64,000 nucleotides of DNA from Candidatus Methanoplasma termitum (GCF_000800805.1 NZ_CP010070.1:1302001-1366000), one strand, 5' to 3'; shown: positions 33,691 to 43,904, numbered from the stretch's first letter. The notes: a model not told the origin generated them from the letters alone. A program made the numbers and translations.

Positions 33691-36600
33691 ATGAAAAATG
33701 AAATTTTTTTACACAACGTTAGAATGTTGATACTTTTGACACTTTTTGCTGTGATAATCGCAGCACTTGTTTCAATACCCACACACAGCAGCAGCACTGA
33801 AGCGGCAGCACCCGCCTATTACATTGACGAGACGGGCAACACCGTCGCCGTCACGAGCGAACCACTTACACAGTTCACAGTTGCAACCACAGCAATGGAT
33901 GACGGCAGTTGGTATTACATCGACAACAACATCACCGCGGGCTCGGTCACCGTCAGCGGCGATGTGCATCTGATCATCATGGACGGCTTCACATTGGAAG
34001 TTACCACAATTAACATGAACGCAAGTTCGACCCTTCAGATATATCCTGGGTCATCAACATCAACGGTCGCAAAGACCGGAAAACTGACATCTGCGGGCAC
34101 AGTGATCAATATTAACGGCGCGGAATGCAAACTCACCAATGTCTCAAATGTCACGGGCGGTAATGCCGGCGTGAACATCGCTTTGGCCGCAACTAACAGT
34201 ACCATTGACAACTACGGCGGAATAACAGGAAATGGAACAACTTACACCGGCGGCGGTATTCGTTCCGCTGCCGCGGGCACCGTCATTAAAAACTACGTAT
34301 CAGGCACGATAATAAGTGCATGGTGCAGTATCTATCTTACTGCGGACACGACGATCATCAATGAGAATCGGATTTCTGGCACTGCGTACGGCATCTCTTC
34401 CAACAACAAGGTGTCGATCACCAACAATGCGGGCGGCACAATCACCGGTGACGCCACCGGCATATTTCTGGGTACAGGGGCAACGAACAACAGCACCATC
34501 GACAACTACGGTGGGATTACCGGCAATGGTAACTCCATTGACTCCAATGGCGGCATTTATTCCGGTGGCACAGGCACCGTCGTAAACAACTACGTTACGG
34601 GTACAATAACCGGCGGATACAACGGCGTAAACCTCTTGGTAGGCGGGACCATCACCAACGATAATCTGATTTCCGGCATCAACTATGGCATCAATTCCAA
34701 CGGCAAGGCGTCGGTCACCAACAATGATGGGGGCACGATAACCAGCGGCGGCACCGGCATTATTTTTAAGGTTAATGCAGCGAACAGCACCATTTACAAC
34801 TACGGTATGATAAAGGGTACCGGGATTCAAGAAGGGAGCGGCGGCGTTTTTTCATCTGTAGCGGGTACCGCCGTTAACAACTACGCCACGGGCACGATCG
34901 CCGGCGGATACGACGGCATTTCCTTTTCTTCTAACGGAACGATCATCAACGATAATCTTATCTCAGGCACCACTTATGGCCTCTATCTCAGAGGCACGGT
35001 GTCGTTCACCAACAATGAGGGCGGTACGGTAACGGGCGGCTCCGACGGCGTGAATGCGAATTATGGCGCAACGAACAGCACCATAGACAACTACGGCGAG
35101 ATAATCGGTAGAGGATACCGCGGCATTTATTCCTTGGTGATCATCGTCATCAGCAACTACGCCACGGGCAAGATAACAAGCGTCACCGGCATACTACTTA
35201 TCACGGGCGGGACTGTCACCAATTATAATCTGATCTCAGGCACTTCATATGGCATCAATTCAAGCGGCAAGACAACGGTCACCAACAAAGATGACGGTAA
35301 AATAACGGGCGGTACCAATGGAGTAAATCTATCAAGCGCAGCGAACAGCACCATCGACAACTACGGCAGTATAGACGGGACATTGACATCCGGCTATGGC
35401 ATAAACTCAGCCACTAATGTCGTTATCACCAACAATATGAGAGGCACGATAAACGGCGGTGCCACAGGCATATATCTTTCTGCGGCAGGTGCGGCGAACA
35501 GCACCATTGACAACTACGGCGTCATAACCGGTAACGGAACCGGTGCCACCGGCGGCGGCATTTATTCCGTTGCCGCGGGCACTATCATCAATAATTACAC
35601 CACGGGCACGATCGACGGCGGCACCAACGGTTTCTACCTCGGTGCGGGCGGGACGATCACTAACGAAAATCTGATATCGGGAACCACAAACGGCATTTTC
35701 GCTGGTGCTTCTGTCAATATTACCAATTACAGCAAAATCATTGGCAATGTCGCCCTATCCAACGCATACAATGAGGTAACATTCTCGGCCGGCAGTAGAA
35801 TCGAGGGCGACTTTAACATCGGTACGGGAAATTCAACTCTCAGATTCATCGGGGAACCCCATACGGTTGGGGGAATCGGCATGTATTTATACTCAACAGT
35901 GACCGGAATTTCGTCGATCATGATGACGACGAACGTGTCCTTCAATGTGGACAACAGTTGGACAATGCCGACCTTAGCCGATACCGACTGGATCATACTG
36001 ATAGGGGGAGGCTCCATGGCGATGGGCCATCTGTCCTCTCCGTCCCCGCCGCCCGGAGGTACGGCTCAGTACTTCATGATAATGACCAGAGGCGGCGAGA
36101 CCCTGATCGCCCATCCATATGCGGACATTGGTACGACCTATGTCAGCAGAAGCGGCGCAGAGGTCCCCGTTCCTTTCCCGCCGATGGTGCTCGACCAGGA
36201 TGCTTTCGATACCTTGTTACAGCTGTATGGCTCATATGCCCTGAGAAATAATCCTGGAGATCCGAACAACGGCTGGTACATTGTTGAAGGAAATGTCACT
36301 CTCAACTCTCAGATCGTCATTGACAGCAATCTCGTTTACGTGATCTTGGCCGATGGCAGCAAAGTCACTGTGAACGGCAGCATCGGTTTATTGGTCCGCT
36401 CGGGATACACGGCCACGCTGTTGTCTAACACTTTAGGCGGGATCGACAGCGGCGAGCGCGGCGTGTTGTCTGTGACCGCCGCGACCGGAGATGTCTGCGG
36501 CATCGAGGCCGAGCCCAACAGCACAATCACCAATACCGCGGAGGTCAATGCCGAAGCACCCGATACCTCTCGCGGCAGCGGCGTCTACGCGGACGCTCTC

Positions 36601-38268
36601 GACATAATCGTGAACGGAGTAACAGGCATCATCAGAGGCAACTCGTACGGTACGTTCATTGCGACCGGCGGTGCGGTCGCCAACTACGGAATTATCATGG
36701 CAACGGACAGTAACGGTCAGGGCATATACTCGGACAGTCAGGTGGTGATCAGCAACGGGTTCACAATAGGCACTGCATACATCTACGGCGCATCCGCAGC
36801 CATAATGCTCGATACGGGCAGCGGAGGAAGCTCCGTCACCAACGCCCGGGGCGGCATTATCGGGTCTGACGGCACGTACGTAAGCGATAACGGAATAATC
36901 ACAAAGGACATAGCCACCATTATCAATGGTGTTTCCATCGGCGACCCGGGACTCATCCAAGCCTCTTCGAACGGCATAATCGCCGATGCCTCCGTTGTAT
37001 TCACCAACAACAGCAACGTAAGCGGCGACGTTCTGCTCACAGATACCCTTAACACCGTGACCTTCGGCGTGGGAAGCACGATAGACGGCGATTTTGATAT
37101 CTCAGCCTCCGCCGCGGGTTCAACGTTATATTTCACCGGCACCCCCAATGCGGACCTTGTTTATTCCAAGGTCACGGGGATCGGCAGCATCTCTGCCGAC
37201 ACGACGGTGATATTCGACGTGCCGGCCGGAGTGAAAGAGACCGAGGCGCTCATCCTAATAGACGGAACTCCGGACGGACAGGTCACGGAATATAATTCCA
37301 TGCAGCCTCCGCATAGGATCACGACCAGAGCCTATCCTCTCGGCATGCCGGACGCCAACCAACTGATAGCCTTTGTCGGCAATATGATCAATTTGGAGAT
37401 AATAGGCAACGGTTCGGTAAGGGTCACAGGGACAGATTTCAATGAGATCTACAGCGGGCCGGGGACCTATCCCTTCATCATTTCATTGGGAACGTCTGAG
37501 CTGACATTCGCCGCGGAGAATTCTGCCGGTTCCGTCAGCTTCAGGCTGAACAACGATCCCGCGGTCAACCAAGGCCCTGTCACTTTCCCAATGGCAAACG
37601 GCGATACGGTCACCGCTACATTTGAGGCCGGGTCCACCGGACCGAAAATGTACACCATTTGGGCGATGTCCGACTCAGGTTCCACAATAACCCCGAGCGG
37701 AAAGGTAACGGTGCAGCAGGGCGACAACCAAACGTTCGCCTTCAAGGCGAAGGAAGGTTACAAGATAACCGAAGTGCTGATAGATGGTCTGTATCCATTA
37801 AAACAAACCGAGATCGACAGCGGATCGTACACCTTCCCCAACGTGATGTCCAACCACACAATACAGGTGAAGAGTGTCACATCCGGTCCGGGGAACGAGA
37901 TCACCCTGACGATAAATACCGCAGAGGGCAGCGGCTTTGCGACGTACAGCGTTGACGGTTCGCCTCCAATCAAGTACACCGACCCCGTCAGGATCGCAGT
38001 TGGTTCCGATGTCACCGTGACGGCAACGTCGGACGAAGGCTACGTCTTCAACAAGTGGAATGTGGATGGACAGACGTACACATCGCCGGAAGTTGCGTTC
38101 GAGAATGTCTCGACATCGATGAGCCTCGACCTGCACTTCAAGGCCGAAAGCGGCCCCGCCGACCACGGCAACAGCCCACTATGGTGTTGTATGATCTGCA
38201 TCCTGCTGATCGTCGCAGCCACCCTGATCCTGATATACCTATACCGGAAAAGGCGGTCGAGACAATAA
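33691..38268 (+). CDS. Giant adhesin-like surface protein with beta-helix repeats
   Basis: A 1525-residue secreted surface protein. A signal peptide covers about residues 8-32 (VRMLILLTLFAVIIAALVSI). Six degenerate repeats of about 80-90 residues follow (residues ~165-700), each with NSTIDNYGxITGxG, GTIxNxNLISGTxYGI and TNNxGGTITGG, expected to form a right-handed beta-helix. A second beta-helix-like region (about residues 860-1180) and two C-terminal modules shared with the 822-residue protein follow (YTFPNVMSNHTIQV; ITLTINTAEGSGFATYSVDG...FNKWNVDG). A TM helix (MICILLIVAATLILIYLY) and a basic tail anchor it. Likely an adhesin or cell-contact protein. Confidence 0.87.
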   Translation: MKNEIFLHNVRMLILLTLFAVIIAALVSIPTHSSSTEAAAPAYYIDETGNTVAVTSEPLTQFTVATTAMDDGSWYYIDNNITAGSVTVSGDVHLIIMDGFTLEVTTINMNASSTLQIYPGSSTSTVAKTGKLTSAGTVININGAECKLTNVSNVTGGNAGVNIALAATNSTIDNYGGITGNGTTYTGGGIRSAAAGTVIKNYVSGTIISAWCSIYLTADTTIINENRISGTAYGISSNNKVSITNNAGGTITGDATGIFLGTGATNNSTIDNYGGITGNGNSIDSNGGIYSGGTGTVVNNYVTGTITGGYNGVNLLVGGTITNDNLISGINYGINSNGKASVTNNDGGTITSGGTGIIFKVNAANSTIYNYGMIKGTGIQEGSGGVFSSVAGTAVNNYATGTIAGGYDGISFSSNGTIINDNLISGTTYGLYLRGTVSFTNNEGGTVTGGSDGVNANYGATNSTIDNYGEIIGRGYRGIYSLVIIVISNYATGKITSVTGILLITGGTVTNYNLISGTSYGINSSGKTTVTNKDDGKITGGTNGVNLSSAANSTIDNYGSIDGTLTSGYGINSATNVVITNNMRGTINGGATGIYLSAAGAANSTIDNYGVITGNGTGATGGGIYSVAAGTIINNYTTGTIDGGTNGFYLGAGGTITNENLISGTTNGIFAGASVNITNYSKIIGNVALSNAYNEVTFSAGSRIEGDFNIGTGNSTLRFIGEPHTVGGIGMYLYSTVTGISSIMMTTNVSFNVDNSWTMPTLADTDWIILIGGGSMAMGHLSSPSPPPGGTAQYFMIMTRGGETLIAHPYADIGTTYVSRSGAEVPVPFPPMVLDQDAFDTLLQLYGSYALRNNPGDPNNGWYIVEGNVTLNSQIVIDSNLVYVILADGSKVTVNGSIGLLVRSGYTATLLSNTLGGIDSGERGVLSVTAATGDVCGIEAEPNSTITNTAEVNAEAPDTSRGSGVYADALDIIVNGVTGIIRGNSYGTFIATGGAVANYGIIMATDSNGQGIYSDSQVVISNGFTIGTAYIYGASAAIMLDTGSGGSSVTNARGGIIGSDGTYVSDNGIITKDIATIINGVSIGDPGLIQASSNGIIADASVVFTNNSNVSGDVLLTDTLNTVTFGVGSTIDGDFDISASAAGSTLYFTGTPNADLVYSKVTGIGSISADTTVIFDVPAGVKETEALILIDGTPDGQVTEYNSMQPPHRITTRAYPLGMPDANQLIAFVGNMINLEIIGNGSVRVTGTDFNEIYSGPGTYPFIISLGTSELTFAAENSAGSVSFRLNNDPAVNQGPVTFPMANGDTVTATFEAGSTGPKMYTIWAMSDSGSTITPSGKVTVQQGDNQTFAFKAKEGYKITEVLIDGLYPLKQTEIDSGSYTFPNVMSNHTIQVKSVTSGPGNEITLTINTAEGSGFATYSVDGSPPIKYTDPVRIAVGSDVTVTATSDEGYVFNKWNVDGQTYTSPEVAFENVSTSMSLDLHFKAESGPADHGNSPLWCCMICILLIVAATLILIYLYRKRRSRQ
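34190..35740 (+). repeat. In-frame degenerate repeats of the giant adhesin-like gene
   Basis: Six units of roughly 250-270 bases share AACAGCACCAT-GACAACTACGG and GGCACGAT-A-CCGGCGG cores. DNA identity is locally high (for example around 34500, 35060, 35345 and 35500), so recombination between units could change length in frame. Confidence 0.75.
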
Positions 38269-38282
38269 AGGGGCCATAATGT

Positions 38283-38345
38283 GATCGGGGGCACAGCCGT
38301 CACGCCCATGACGGCACCCCCCGATCTAACGCGTCCTTTCATATC
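38283..38345 (+). terminator. Strong hairpin and T-rich tail after the giant adhesin-like gene
   Basis: GATCGGGGG (38283-38291) pairs CCCCCGATC (38318-38326) and encloses GCCGTCA/TGACGGC (38296-38302, 38309-38315). T-rich sequence follows (CTTTCATATCGATCTTTCTTT). This looks like a terminator or 3'-end stabiliser and starts 14 bases after the stop codon. Confidence 0.6.
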
Positions 38346-38500
38346 GATCTTTCTTTGTCTATTTTTGCGCCACAACATAAGAGGATCACTGCTTTAATGG
38401 ACCACTTTCGGGTACTTTCGGACACCCCCCACTTAAGCTTTTATACCATCAATGAGTACAATGAAACACCTCAAGATGGGAAAACAAAGAGGTCGATACA

Positions 38501-39826
38501 ATGAACAAAGAAGAACTGCAAATCTATTTTGATGAACTAAAAAAAGAGCTGAACGGAAAGATCGACGACGCCCAGCTGATGAAGGAACTGAACACCTATC
38601 TTAACGAATATCGTGTTACGCCGGAAGCCGCAAAGAGGGGGATCAAGAGGAAATATGGGGCGGACGGTTCTTCCTCGTTTTTGACGGCCGATACTTTATC
38701 CAAGAAAGTATCCGACCTCAAAGGTACAGAGATGAATGTCGACATAACTGCGAAGGCAATATTCGTTGACAAGAAACAAATAACCGTAAGAGGCACTCCG
38801 AAAACAATAGTCTCCGGAATTCTCGGGGATGAGACCGGTACGGCTCCTTTTACGATCTGGGAGGGGGACAGCGTTGAACTTGAAAAGGGGGCTGTCTACG
38901 TTTTCAAGAACGCATACACCAAACTGTGGAACGAAAAGGTTCAGATCAATCTCGGTTCACGCGGAAAGGTCGAGAAGGCGGAGGGGGTCCGTGTGGATGT
39001 GCCGGAGCGCACATTGACCGCAGAATCCACAGAAATAAAGATAGGGGATATCAGAGAAGGTGTGGGCAACATCACAGTGACCGGCCGCATCATGACCGTC
39101 GAACAAAGGAATATAACTGTGAAGGGGGAGCCCAAGACCGTCTATTCAGGATTGATCGCCGATGATACGGGCAAGATACAATATTCCGCATGGAACGACT
39201 ACAGCCTGAAGGCGGGAGAGACGATCTGCGTCAAGAACGCCTATATAAGAGCATGGAAGGGCATCCCGCAATTGAACCTCGGCGACAAGTGCGAAGTGAG
39301 CAGGGTCGATGACAGCTTCGGAGAAATAGATGTTGCCGTCTCAAAGAAGACCATCGCGGATCTGATTAAGGTCGGGGGCGGCCTGGATATATCTGTTACA
39401 GGAACGGTCGTCGATCTGAGGACCGGAAGCGGGCTGATCTGGAGATGCCCCGACTGCAACAGATCCGTACTGAACGGCGAGTGCACCACACACGGCAGGG
39501 TGGAGCCGATACCCGATCTGAGAATGAAACTCATACTTGACGACGGTACGGGTGCGATAAGCGCTGTCGTCAACCGTCAGGACACAGAAAGACTTACCGG
39601 GATAACGCTCGCCGCAGCGGAAGGATTGGCCAAAGCGAGGGGGGATTCCGAGGTGGTAGCAAGGGAGATAGCTGGACTGATAATAATGAAAAAGATGACG
39701 GTCACCGGTAATGTCCTGAGCGACGATTATGGACCGATGATGATAGTCAACGAAGCTAAGGTCGAGGCCGTCAATGTCCATGCAGAGGCCGAAGAACTCT
39801 ACAACGAACTGGAGGCGGCACTGTGA
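38501..39826 (+). CDS. Replication protein A, OB-fold subunit with zinc finger
   Basis: A 441-residue archaeal single-stranded DNA-binding protein. Three OB folds are seen: two copies of the FVDKKQITVRGTPKTIVSGI / TVEQRNITVKGEPKTVYSGL type (about residues 80-165 and 185-265) and a third around residues 295-430. The third contains a zinc finger, CPDCNRSVLNGECTTHG. It protects ssDNA in replication and repair. GAGGTC precedes the ATG. Its stop overlaps the partner gene as GTGA, the usual archaeal RPA operon. Confidence 0.92.
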   Translation: MNKEELQIYFDELKKELNGKIDDAQLMKELNTYLNEYRVTPEAAKRGIKRKYGADGSSSFLTADTLSKKVSDLKGTEMNVDITAKAIFVDKKQITVRGTPKTIVSGILGDETGTAPFTIWEGDSVELEKGAVYVFKNAYTKLWNEKVQINLGSRGKVEKAEGVRVDVPERTLTAESTEIKIGDIREGVGNITVTGRIMTVEQRNITVKGEPKTVYSGLIADDTGKIQYSAWNDYSLKAGETICVKNAYIRAWKGIPQLNLGDKCEVSRVDDSFGEIDVAVSKKTIADLIKVGGGLDISVTGTVVDLRTGSGLIWRCPDCNRSVLNGECTTHGRVEPIPDLRMKLILDDGTGAISAVVNRQDTERLTGITLAAAEGLAKARGDSEVVAREIAGLIIMKKMTVTGNVLSDDYGPMMIVNEAKVEAVNVHAEAEELYNELEAAL

Positions 39827-40728
39827 ATGCCAGAGAGACCGCTTGGAGGTTATTCTCCTCTGAATTGAACACCGCTACCTATGAGATCAAGGGTGACGAT
39901 GATAAATCCCCCTCATATTTGGTCTCGAGACTCGGCGCAATGGTCAACAGAGTGCTCGTTGCCGGCGTCCTTACTGAGAAGGAGAACGTCGGCACCGATG
40001 ACGAGCCGATGTGGAGAGGCCGCATACAAGATCTTGCCAGCGGCAATTTCTTCATAAATGTCGGAAGATACCAGCCGGAAGCGTCTGCGGCAATGGCCGA
40101 CATTGAGGCGCCGGCATTCGTTGCGGTTGTCGGGAAAGTAAGGACATATACGACCGATGAGGGGAAAGTGTTTGTTTCGATAAGACCTGAATCCGTTGTG
40201 AGGATCAATGAGGAAATCAGGGCTCAGTGGATCCTCGATGCCGCAAAATCGACCTGGGACAGAATGAACAAAATGAGGAAGGCATCAGCTCTCGGCGGGG
40301 ATCTTTCGGAGAAAGCACTCTTAGAGGGGGGGCTGAGCGAGAAGGATGCAAAGGGAATAATAACTGCTTTGGATCAATACGACATTCCTAACTCGACAGT
40401 CTATCTCAAATCGATACAGACCGCTCTGCGGACAATACTTCCTGAGAAGAACATCGATCTGGGTCTTCCGGAGGACATGGCCGATATGCCCGATGAGATC
40501 GATATCGAGCCCGGATCGTCCAACCGCAACAACGCAGACATGGAGGACATCATCATGTCTCTCTTGGAAGAATTGGACACCGACGGCAAAGGTGCGCCCA
40601 GGGACGAGCTCGAAAGAAGAGCGGAATCGGAGGGAATATCGAGCATGGAGCTAGAAGAGATCTCCAATGTTCTGATGGATAAGGGATTGGTATACGAACC
40701 CAATCTGAGATATCTTAAACGCATTTAA
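39823..40728 (+). CDS. RPA-associated protein (COG3390-like)
   Basis: A 301-residue partner of archaeal RPA. The N-terminal OB-like region has NRVLVAGVLTEKENVGTDDE and RIQDLASGNFFINVGRYQPE; an acidic linker with DMPDEIDIEPGSS follows; the C-terminus is a winged helix (DELERRAESEGISSMELEEI...KGLVYEPNLRYLK). It begins at GTG overlapping the RPA stop by four bases. The role is to complete the ssDNA-binding complex. Family identity is clear by context and sequence, while the symbol varies between genomes. Confidence 0.88.
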   Translation: MNARETAWRLFSSELNTATYEIKGDDDKSPSYLVSRLGAMVNRVLVAGVLTEKENVGTDDEPMWRGRIQDLASGNFFINVGRYQPEASAAMADIEAPAFVAVVGKVRTYTTDEGKVFVSIRPESVVRINEEIRAQWILDAAKSTWDRMNKMRKASALGGDLSEKALLEGGLSEKDAKGIITALDQYDIPNSTVYLKSIQTALRTILPEKNIDLGLPEDMADMPDEIDIEPGSSNRNNADMEDIIMSLLEELDTDGKGAPRDELERRAESEGISSMELEEISNVLMDKGLVYEPNLRYLKRI

Positions 40729-40746
40729 AACGTGTTTAATTTTTAC

Positions 40747-40764
40747 GGGGCATACGCCCCTTTT
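40747..40764 (+). terminator. Terminator of the RPA operon
   Basis: GGGGC-ATAC-GCCCC followed directly by TTTT lies 18 bases after the operon's stop codon. The IS left end starts six bases downstream. Confidence 0.7.
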
Positions 40765-40786
40765 ATTCCATTAAAAGTTGGTCTGT

Positions 40787-41100
40787 CACCACTATAGCCA
40801 CTCGTTTTTGATAAAGGTTGTTACCGCATCCGCTGATCCTACCCATAAAAACAACCTAAGGTCGTCCCCATGTTCCGATGCCGACCGTGGAGGCATCGGT
40901 CTGTGATATCCATTAACCCATGCGGTCGGGTCCCCCGCAGTTCCGCATCATCGATTTATTGCCCGGCCCCGAAGGCCATTTCCGCGTTCCCGATATGCCC
41001 GACGATACTGTATCGATTTTCTAAGCGACCACGAAGGCCAAAAAGAAGCCGACATCCTTTCCCGTCCGGCTGTGCTTCACCGCATCCCGATCGTTCATGA
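40787..41100 (-). ncRNA. Noncoding end of the IS, candidate bridge/seek RNA
   Basis: No gene fits here. IS1111-group elements are known to encode a guide RNA downstream of the transposase that pairs with target and donor DNA. A strong stem, CCGATGCC/GGCATCGG (40875-40882, 40892-40899), and a shorter GGCC-CCGAA-GGCC are visible. Transcript ends and guide loops cannot be set from one copy. Confidence 0.4.
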
Positions 41101-42234
41101 TCATTCTGTCTGCGCTGCCTCCATCTCATCCTCTATCTCGTCGGAATCGGCGAGATATCTTGTCACAGCCATCACTGTCGGGTCTGCGGAATACTTCCTG
41201 TCCCGGGTCACCATGGCCCAGATCATACGGGCCATGGAATTCGCACATGCCACCAACGCCTCGTTGTGATGTTTGCCGTTGGCCTTCAGACGTTTGTATT
41301 TCTCGGATATGAACGAGTCCGCATGGTTTATGTGAACGAACGTTGCCTGGCACAACAGCCTCCTGAGTTCTGGGTCCCCTCTGCGGCTGATCCCGCAGTT
41401 CTTCGGTCTGTCGGCGGATTCGTCAAGTTTGGGAGTTATACCGGCAGATGCGGCGAATGCCCGCCCATCCACGAAACGTGTCATATCATCGGCCATGCAC
41501 GTGACATACGCCGCAGACAGGATACCGAATCCGGGGACCGACCAAACGATATCGAACATCCTGTTGCCTTCCATCCTGTATCGGATCATCTTCTCCGTCT
41601 GAGACTTCCTCGCTTTGATACTCTCGGCCTTCGCCGCATCCAGAATGAGAATGTGGTCCCCCGTTGCCTTCAGCTCCCTGAGGGCAAGAACACAGGTGAT
41701 GTCGGAGTAATCGCGGGACAGCTTCATTCCTCTTATCAGAAGATGGGATCTGATCTGTTTTTTCAAAGCGGTCAGATCGTTCCTGTCGTTGATATCGAAC
41801 CTGCACAATTCCCTCTGCACCAGCACCTCCCGCGAAGGCATATGGGCGACGGCGAACTCGATCTCCCCCATCAGCCGCCTGCGCATATACCCCGCCAGTT
41901 CAGCAGCGTCGTTATCATCGTTCTTTGTTTTGGACCTGGTTATCCTGTACAGGTCGGCGGCATGGGCCACCGTCACTCTGAACCCGAGATTGGTCAGCAT
42001 CCAATAGACGTCGTGAGACTTGGTCGAATTCTCTATCAGAATATACGCATCCTGACCGTGAAGACGGTTCGTCAGTCCTACCATTCCCGCAGCGTCCGAA
42101 GGGAACCTCCGGAAATCGGCGTTGAATCTTTCCAAAAAATCCAGGTTCTTCTTTCTCGGCTCTTCTTTGCCTGCGTACACTGCAAACGCCGCACATTTTT
42201 CCTTATGCACATCTATCCCGATCGCTATTTTCAT
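41101..42234 (-). CDS. IS110-family DEDD transposase (recombinase)
   Basis: A 377-residue recombinase. The N-terminal RuvC-like domain has Asp8 in IGIDVHK, Glu69 in LIENSTKSHD and the acidic cluster KNDDNDA at 105-110. The C-terminal transposase_20 domain has VPGFGILSAAYVTCMADD and GITPKLDESADRPKNCGISR, with the serine expected to attack DNA near residue 273. All catalytic residues are present and the frame is intact, so the element may be active. A 361-codon antisense frame across it is a shadow. Confidence 0.93.
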   Translation of the reverse strand: MKIAIGIDVHKEKCAAFAVYAGKEEPRKKNLDFLERFNADFRRFPSDAAGMVGLTNRLHGQDAYILIENSTKSHDVYWMLTNLGFRVTVAHAADLYRITRSKTKNDDNDAAELAGYMRRRLMGEIEFAVAHMPSREVLVQRELCRFDINDRNDLTALKKQIRSHLLIRGMKLSRDYSDITCVLALRELKATGDHILILDAAKAESIKARKSQTEKMIRYRMEGNRMFDIVWSVPGFGILSAAYVTCMADDMTRFVDGRAFAASAGITPKLDESADRPKNCGISRRGDPELRRLLCQATFVHINHADSFISEKYKRLKANGKHHNEALVACANSMARMIWAMVTRDRKYSADPTVMAVTRYLADSDEIEDEMEAAQTE

Positions 42235-42400
42235 CTATGCGTTCCTCCTCCAAAACAGAGGACCGCTTCCGTACGCACCGGAAATCGGTTATTTTATAAC
42301 CTTGCCGCCCATCATACATACGGTCTGTGGTTTTCTGTTGTGGTAAACTAATATCACAGACCAACTTTTAATGAGGGCGGATTTTCTTTCTATTTCTGTG

Positions 42401-43216
42401 TTACCTGCACATAACGGCCGACAGATATCCTACTACCGACATGACGTCATATCTCAGAGAGTCCCATGAGTCAGAGTATTTCAAGATCTCTACCCTTGAC
42501 GGTTCAGACTCGAATATTGCTGTCGCCATCGGGCCGAATCCGCACACGGATATCTTCTTGCTTTCTATGACCGAATACATTCCGTCAACATCCATTTCTT
42601 CGATCTTTCTCAAGACCATGGTATTCAGTCTCTCCGCATCTTCTTTGGGAATATAGTGGGACATGTCGCTGGACGCTATAACTATCACATCTCTTCCCTT
42701 GCATGCTTCTTTAATCGCATGTGCCAGTCTCTCTGCGGTAGATTTACTTTGATCGCCCATTATTATCGGTACGATCTTGGGGTCCTTGTCGATGAATTGC
42801 AGGAACGGTATCTGAACCTCGATGGAGTGCTCATATCGGTGCGCGCCGCAGTTGCACGGTATCGTTCTCTTAAGCTTGGCTGCGATCTCTTCATGTATCT
42901 TACACGGCCCCAGAGGGGTCATGAAATCCTCGTCGCACATGACGGCTTCGAACGGTACCCCGACGTGGTCGGGGCCGATCACGATGTAGGCATCGGGAAG
43001 TCCGTCCTCGGCTATTCTTTTGTATGTGTGGGCGGCATTCATCCCCGATGCCATATATCCTGCGTGTGGAGCGATCGCAGCAGATATCATCCTATCGCTT
43101 CCGATGCGCTTAGGGAGCCCGGGGCCGATAGGATGGTTGAAACAGTCTCTGATGTTCGCCAGCAGATCATCCTTTTTCGCGGGATAGAACCTGCCCGCCA
43201 TGGCCGGAGGTCTCAT
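42401..43216 (-). CDS. MEMO family protein
   Basis: A 271-residue member of the MEMO1/AmmeMemoRadiSam-B family, related to extradiol dioxygenases. RPPAMAGRFYPAKKDDLLANI opens it; IAPHAGYMASGMNAAHTY, VIGPDHVG, CGAHRYEHSIEVQIPFLQFI, IASSDMSHY and VCGFGPMATAIFE follow in family order with the conserved His and Asp residues. The biochemical role in archaea is unsettled. It sits in the common archaeal RpoK-uS2-MEMO cluster on the same strand. Confidence 0.92.
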   Translation of the reverse strand: MRPPAMAGRFYPAKKDDLLANIRDCFNHPIGPGLPKRIGSDRMISAAIAPHAGYMASGMNAAHTYKRIAEDGLPDAYIVIGPDHVGVPFEAVMCDEDFMTPLGPCKIHEEIAAKLKRTIPCNCGAHRYEHSIEVQIPFLQFIDKDPKIVPIIMGDQSKSTAERLAHAIKEACKGRDVIVIASSDMSHYIPKEDAERLNTMVLRKIEEMDVDGMYSVIESKKISVCGFGPMATAIFESEPSRVEILKYSDSWDSLRYDVMSVVGYLSAVMCR

Positions 43217-43269
43217 AAAAGCATAAATGGGTTTGAAGGGTAAAATGTTTGCTTTCCCCGATCTGGAGA

Positions 43270-43893
43270 TCAGAGCTTGGCTTCGAAGTCCTCGATCTCC
43301 ATCTGGAAGTCGGCGCGGTCCTTTATATCGCCCCTTGCGAAAAGAACCTCTCTTGTGAGGAGCCAGTAAATGCAGGCAAGCGCCCTTCTTCCTTTGTTGT
43401 TTGTGGGAAGAACAAGATCGACGTTCCTGGTCTCATTGTTGGCATCGCAGAGTGCGATTATCGGTATGCCGAGGTTGAGTGCTTCGTTAAGTGCCTGTTT
43501 GTCGGCTGCGGGGTCTGTGACCATCAGTATCTCCGGCTCGATGAACCCATCGTTGGAGGGGTTCGTGAGTGTACCCGGAACGAAACGCCCTGCAAATGCG
43601 GGTGCGCCTATTGCTTTGGAGAACTCCCTTGCGGGTCTCTGACCATACTGTCTTGCGGAAACGACTAGGATCCTCTTCGGATCGTACTTTGCAAGGAAAC
43701 TTGCGGTAGCCCTTATCCTATCGTCGGTCTTCTTGACATCCAGTACATACAGACCGTCCTGCCTGACCTTATAGATGAAGTCCTTCATGTCTGCACTTTT
43801 CTGCTGGGTACCGATGTGTACACCAGATGTAAGATACAGGTCCTCTGCGACAAGCAGGTCGTCGTTAACGGTTACATTCTCCTCTTCGCTCAT
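43270..43893 (-). CDS. rpsB: Ribosomal protein uS2
   Basis: The small-subunit ribosomal protein S2, 207 residues, archaeal type. [79 protein letters not shown] and [20 protein letters not shown] are characteristic. It follows rpoK after an 11-base gap and precedes MEMO, the standard archaeal order. Confidence 0.96.
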   Translation of the reverse strand: MSEEENVTVNDDLLVAEDLYLTSGVHIGTQQKSADMKDFIYKVRQDGLYVLDVKKTDDRIRATASFLAKYDPKRILVVSARQYGQRPAREFSKAIGAPAFAGRFVPGTLTNPSNDGFIEPEILMVTDPAADKQALNEALNLGIPIIALCDANNETRNVDLVLPTNNKGRRALACIYWLLTREVLFARGDIKDRADFQMEIEDFEAKL

Positions 43894-43904
43894 TGTGATT
43901 CCTC

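Larger units (their letters stand above)
40770..42372 (-). mobile_element. IS110-family element, IS1111-like, about 1.6 kb
   Basis: A complete-looking insertion sequence bounded by a perfect 17-bp inverted repeat: ATTAAAAGTTGGTCTGT (40770-40786) and its complement (42356-42372). It carries one DEDD transposase on the minus strand and a 314-base noncoding stretch downstream of it. Terminal or subterminal inverted repeats and a long noncoding end on the 3' side of the transposase are traits of the IS1111 group. The outer boundaries may extend a few bases past the repeats. No target duplication is expected or seen. Confidence 0.85.

Noticed and set aside
41266-42351. Long rightward open frame of 361 codons
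   Set aside because: It is antisense to the intact IS transposase, has no family resemblance and no start signals.
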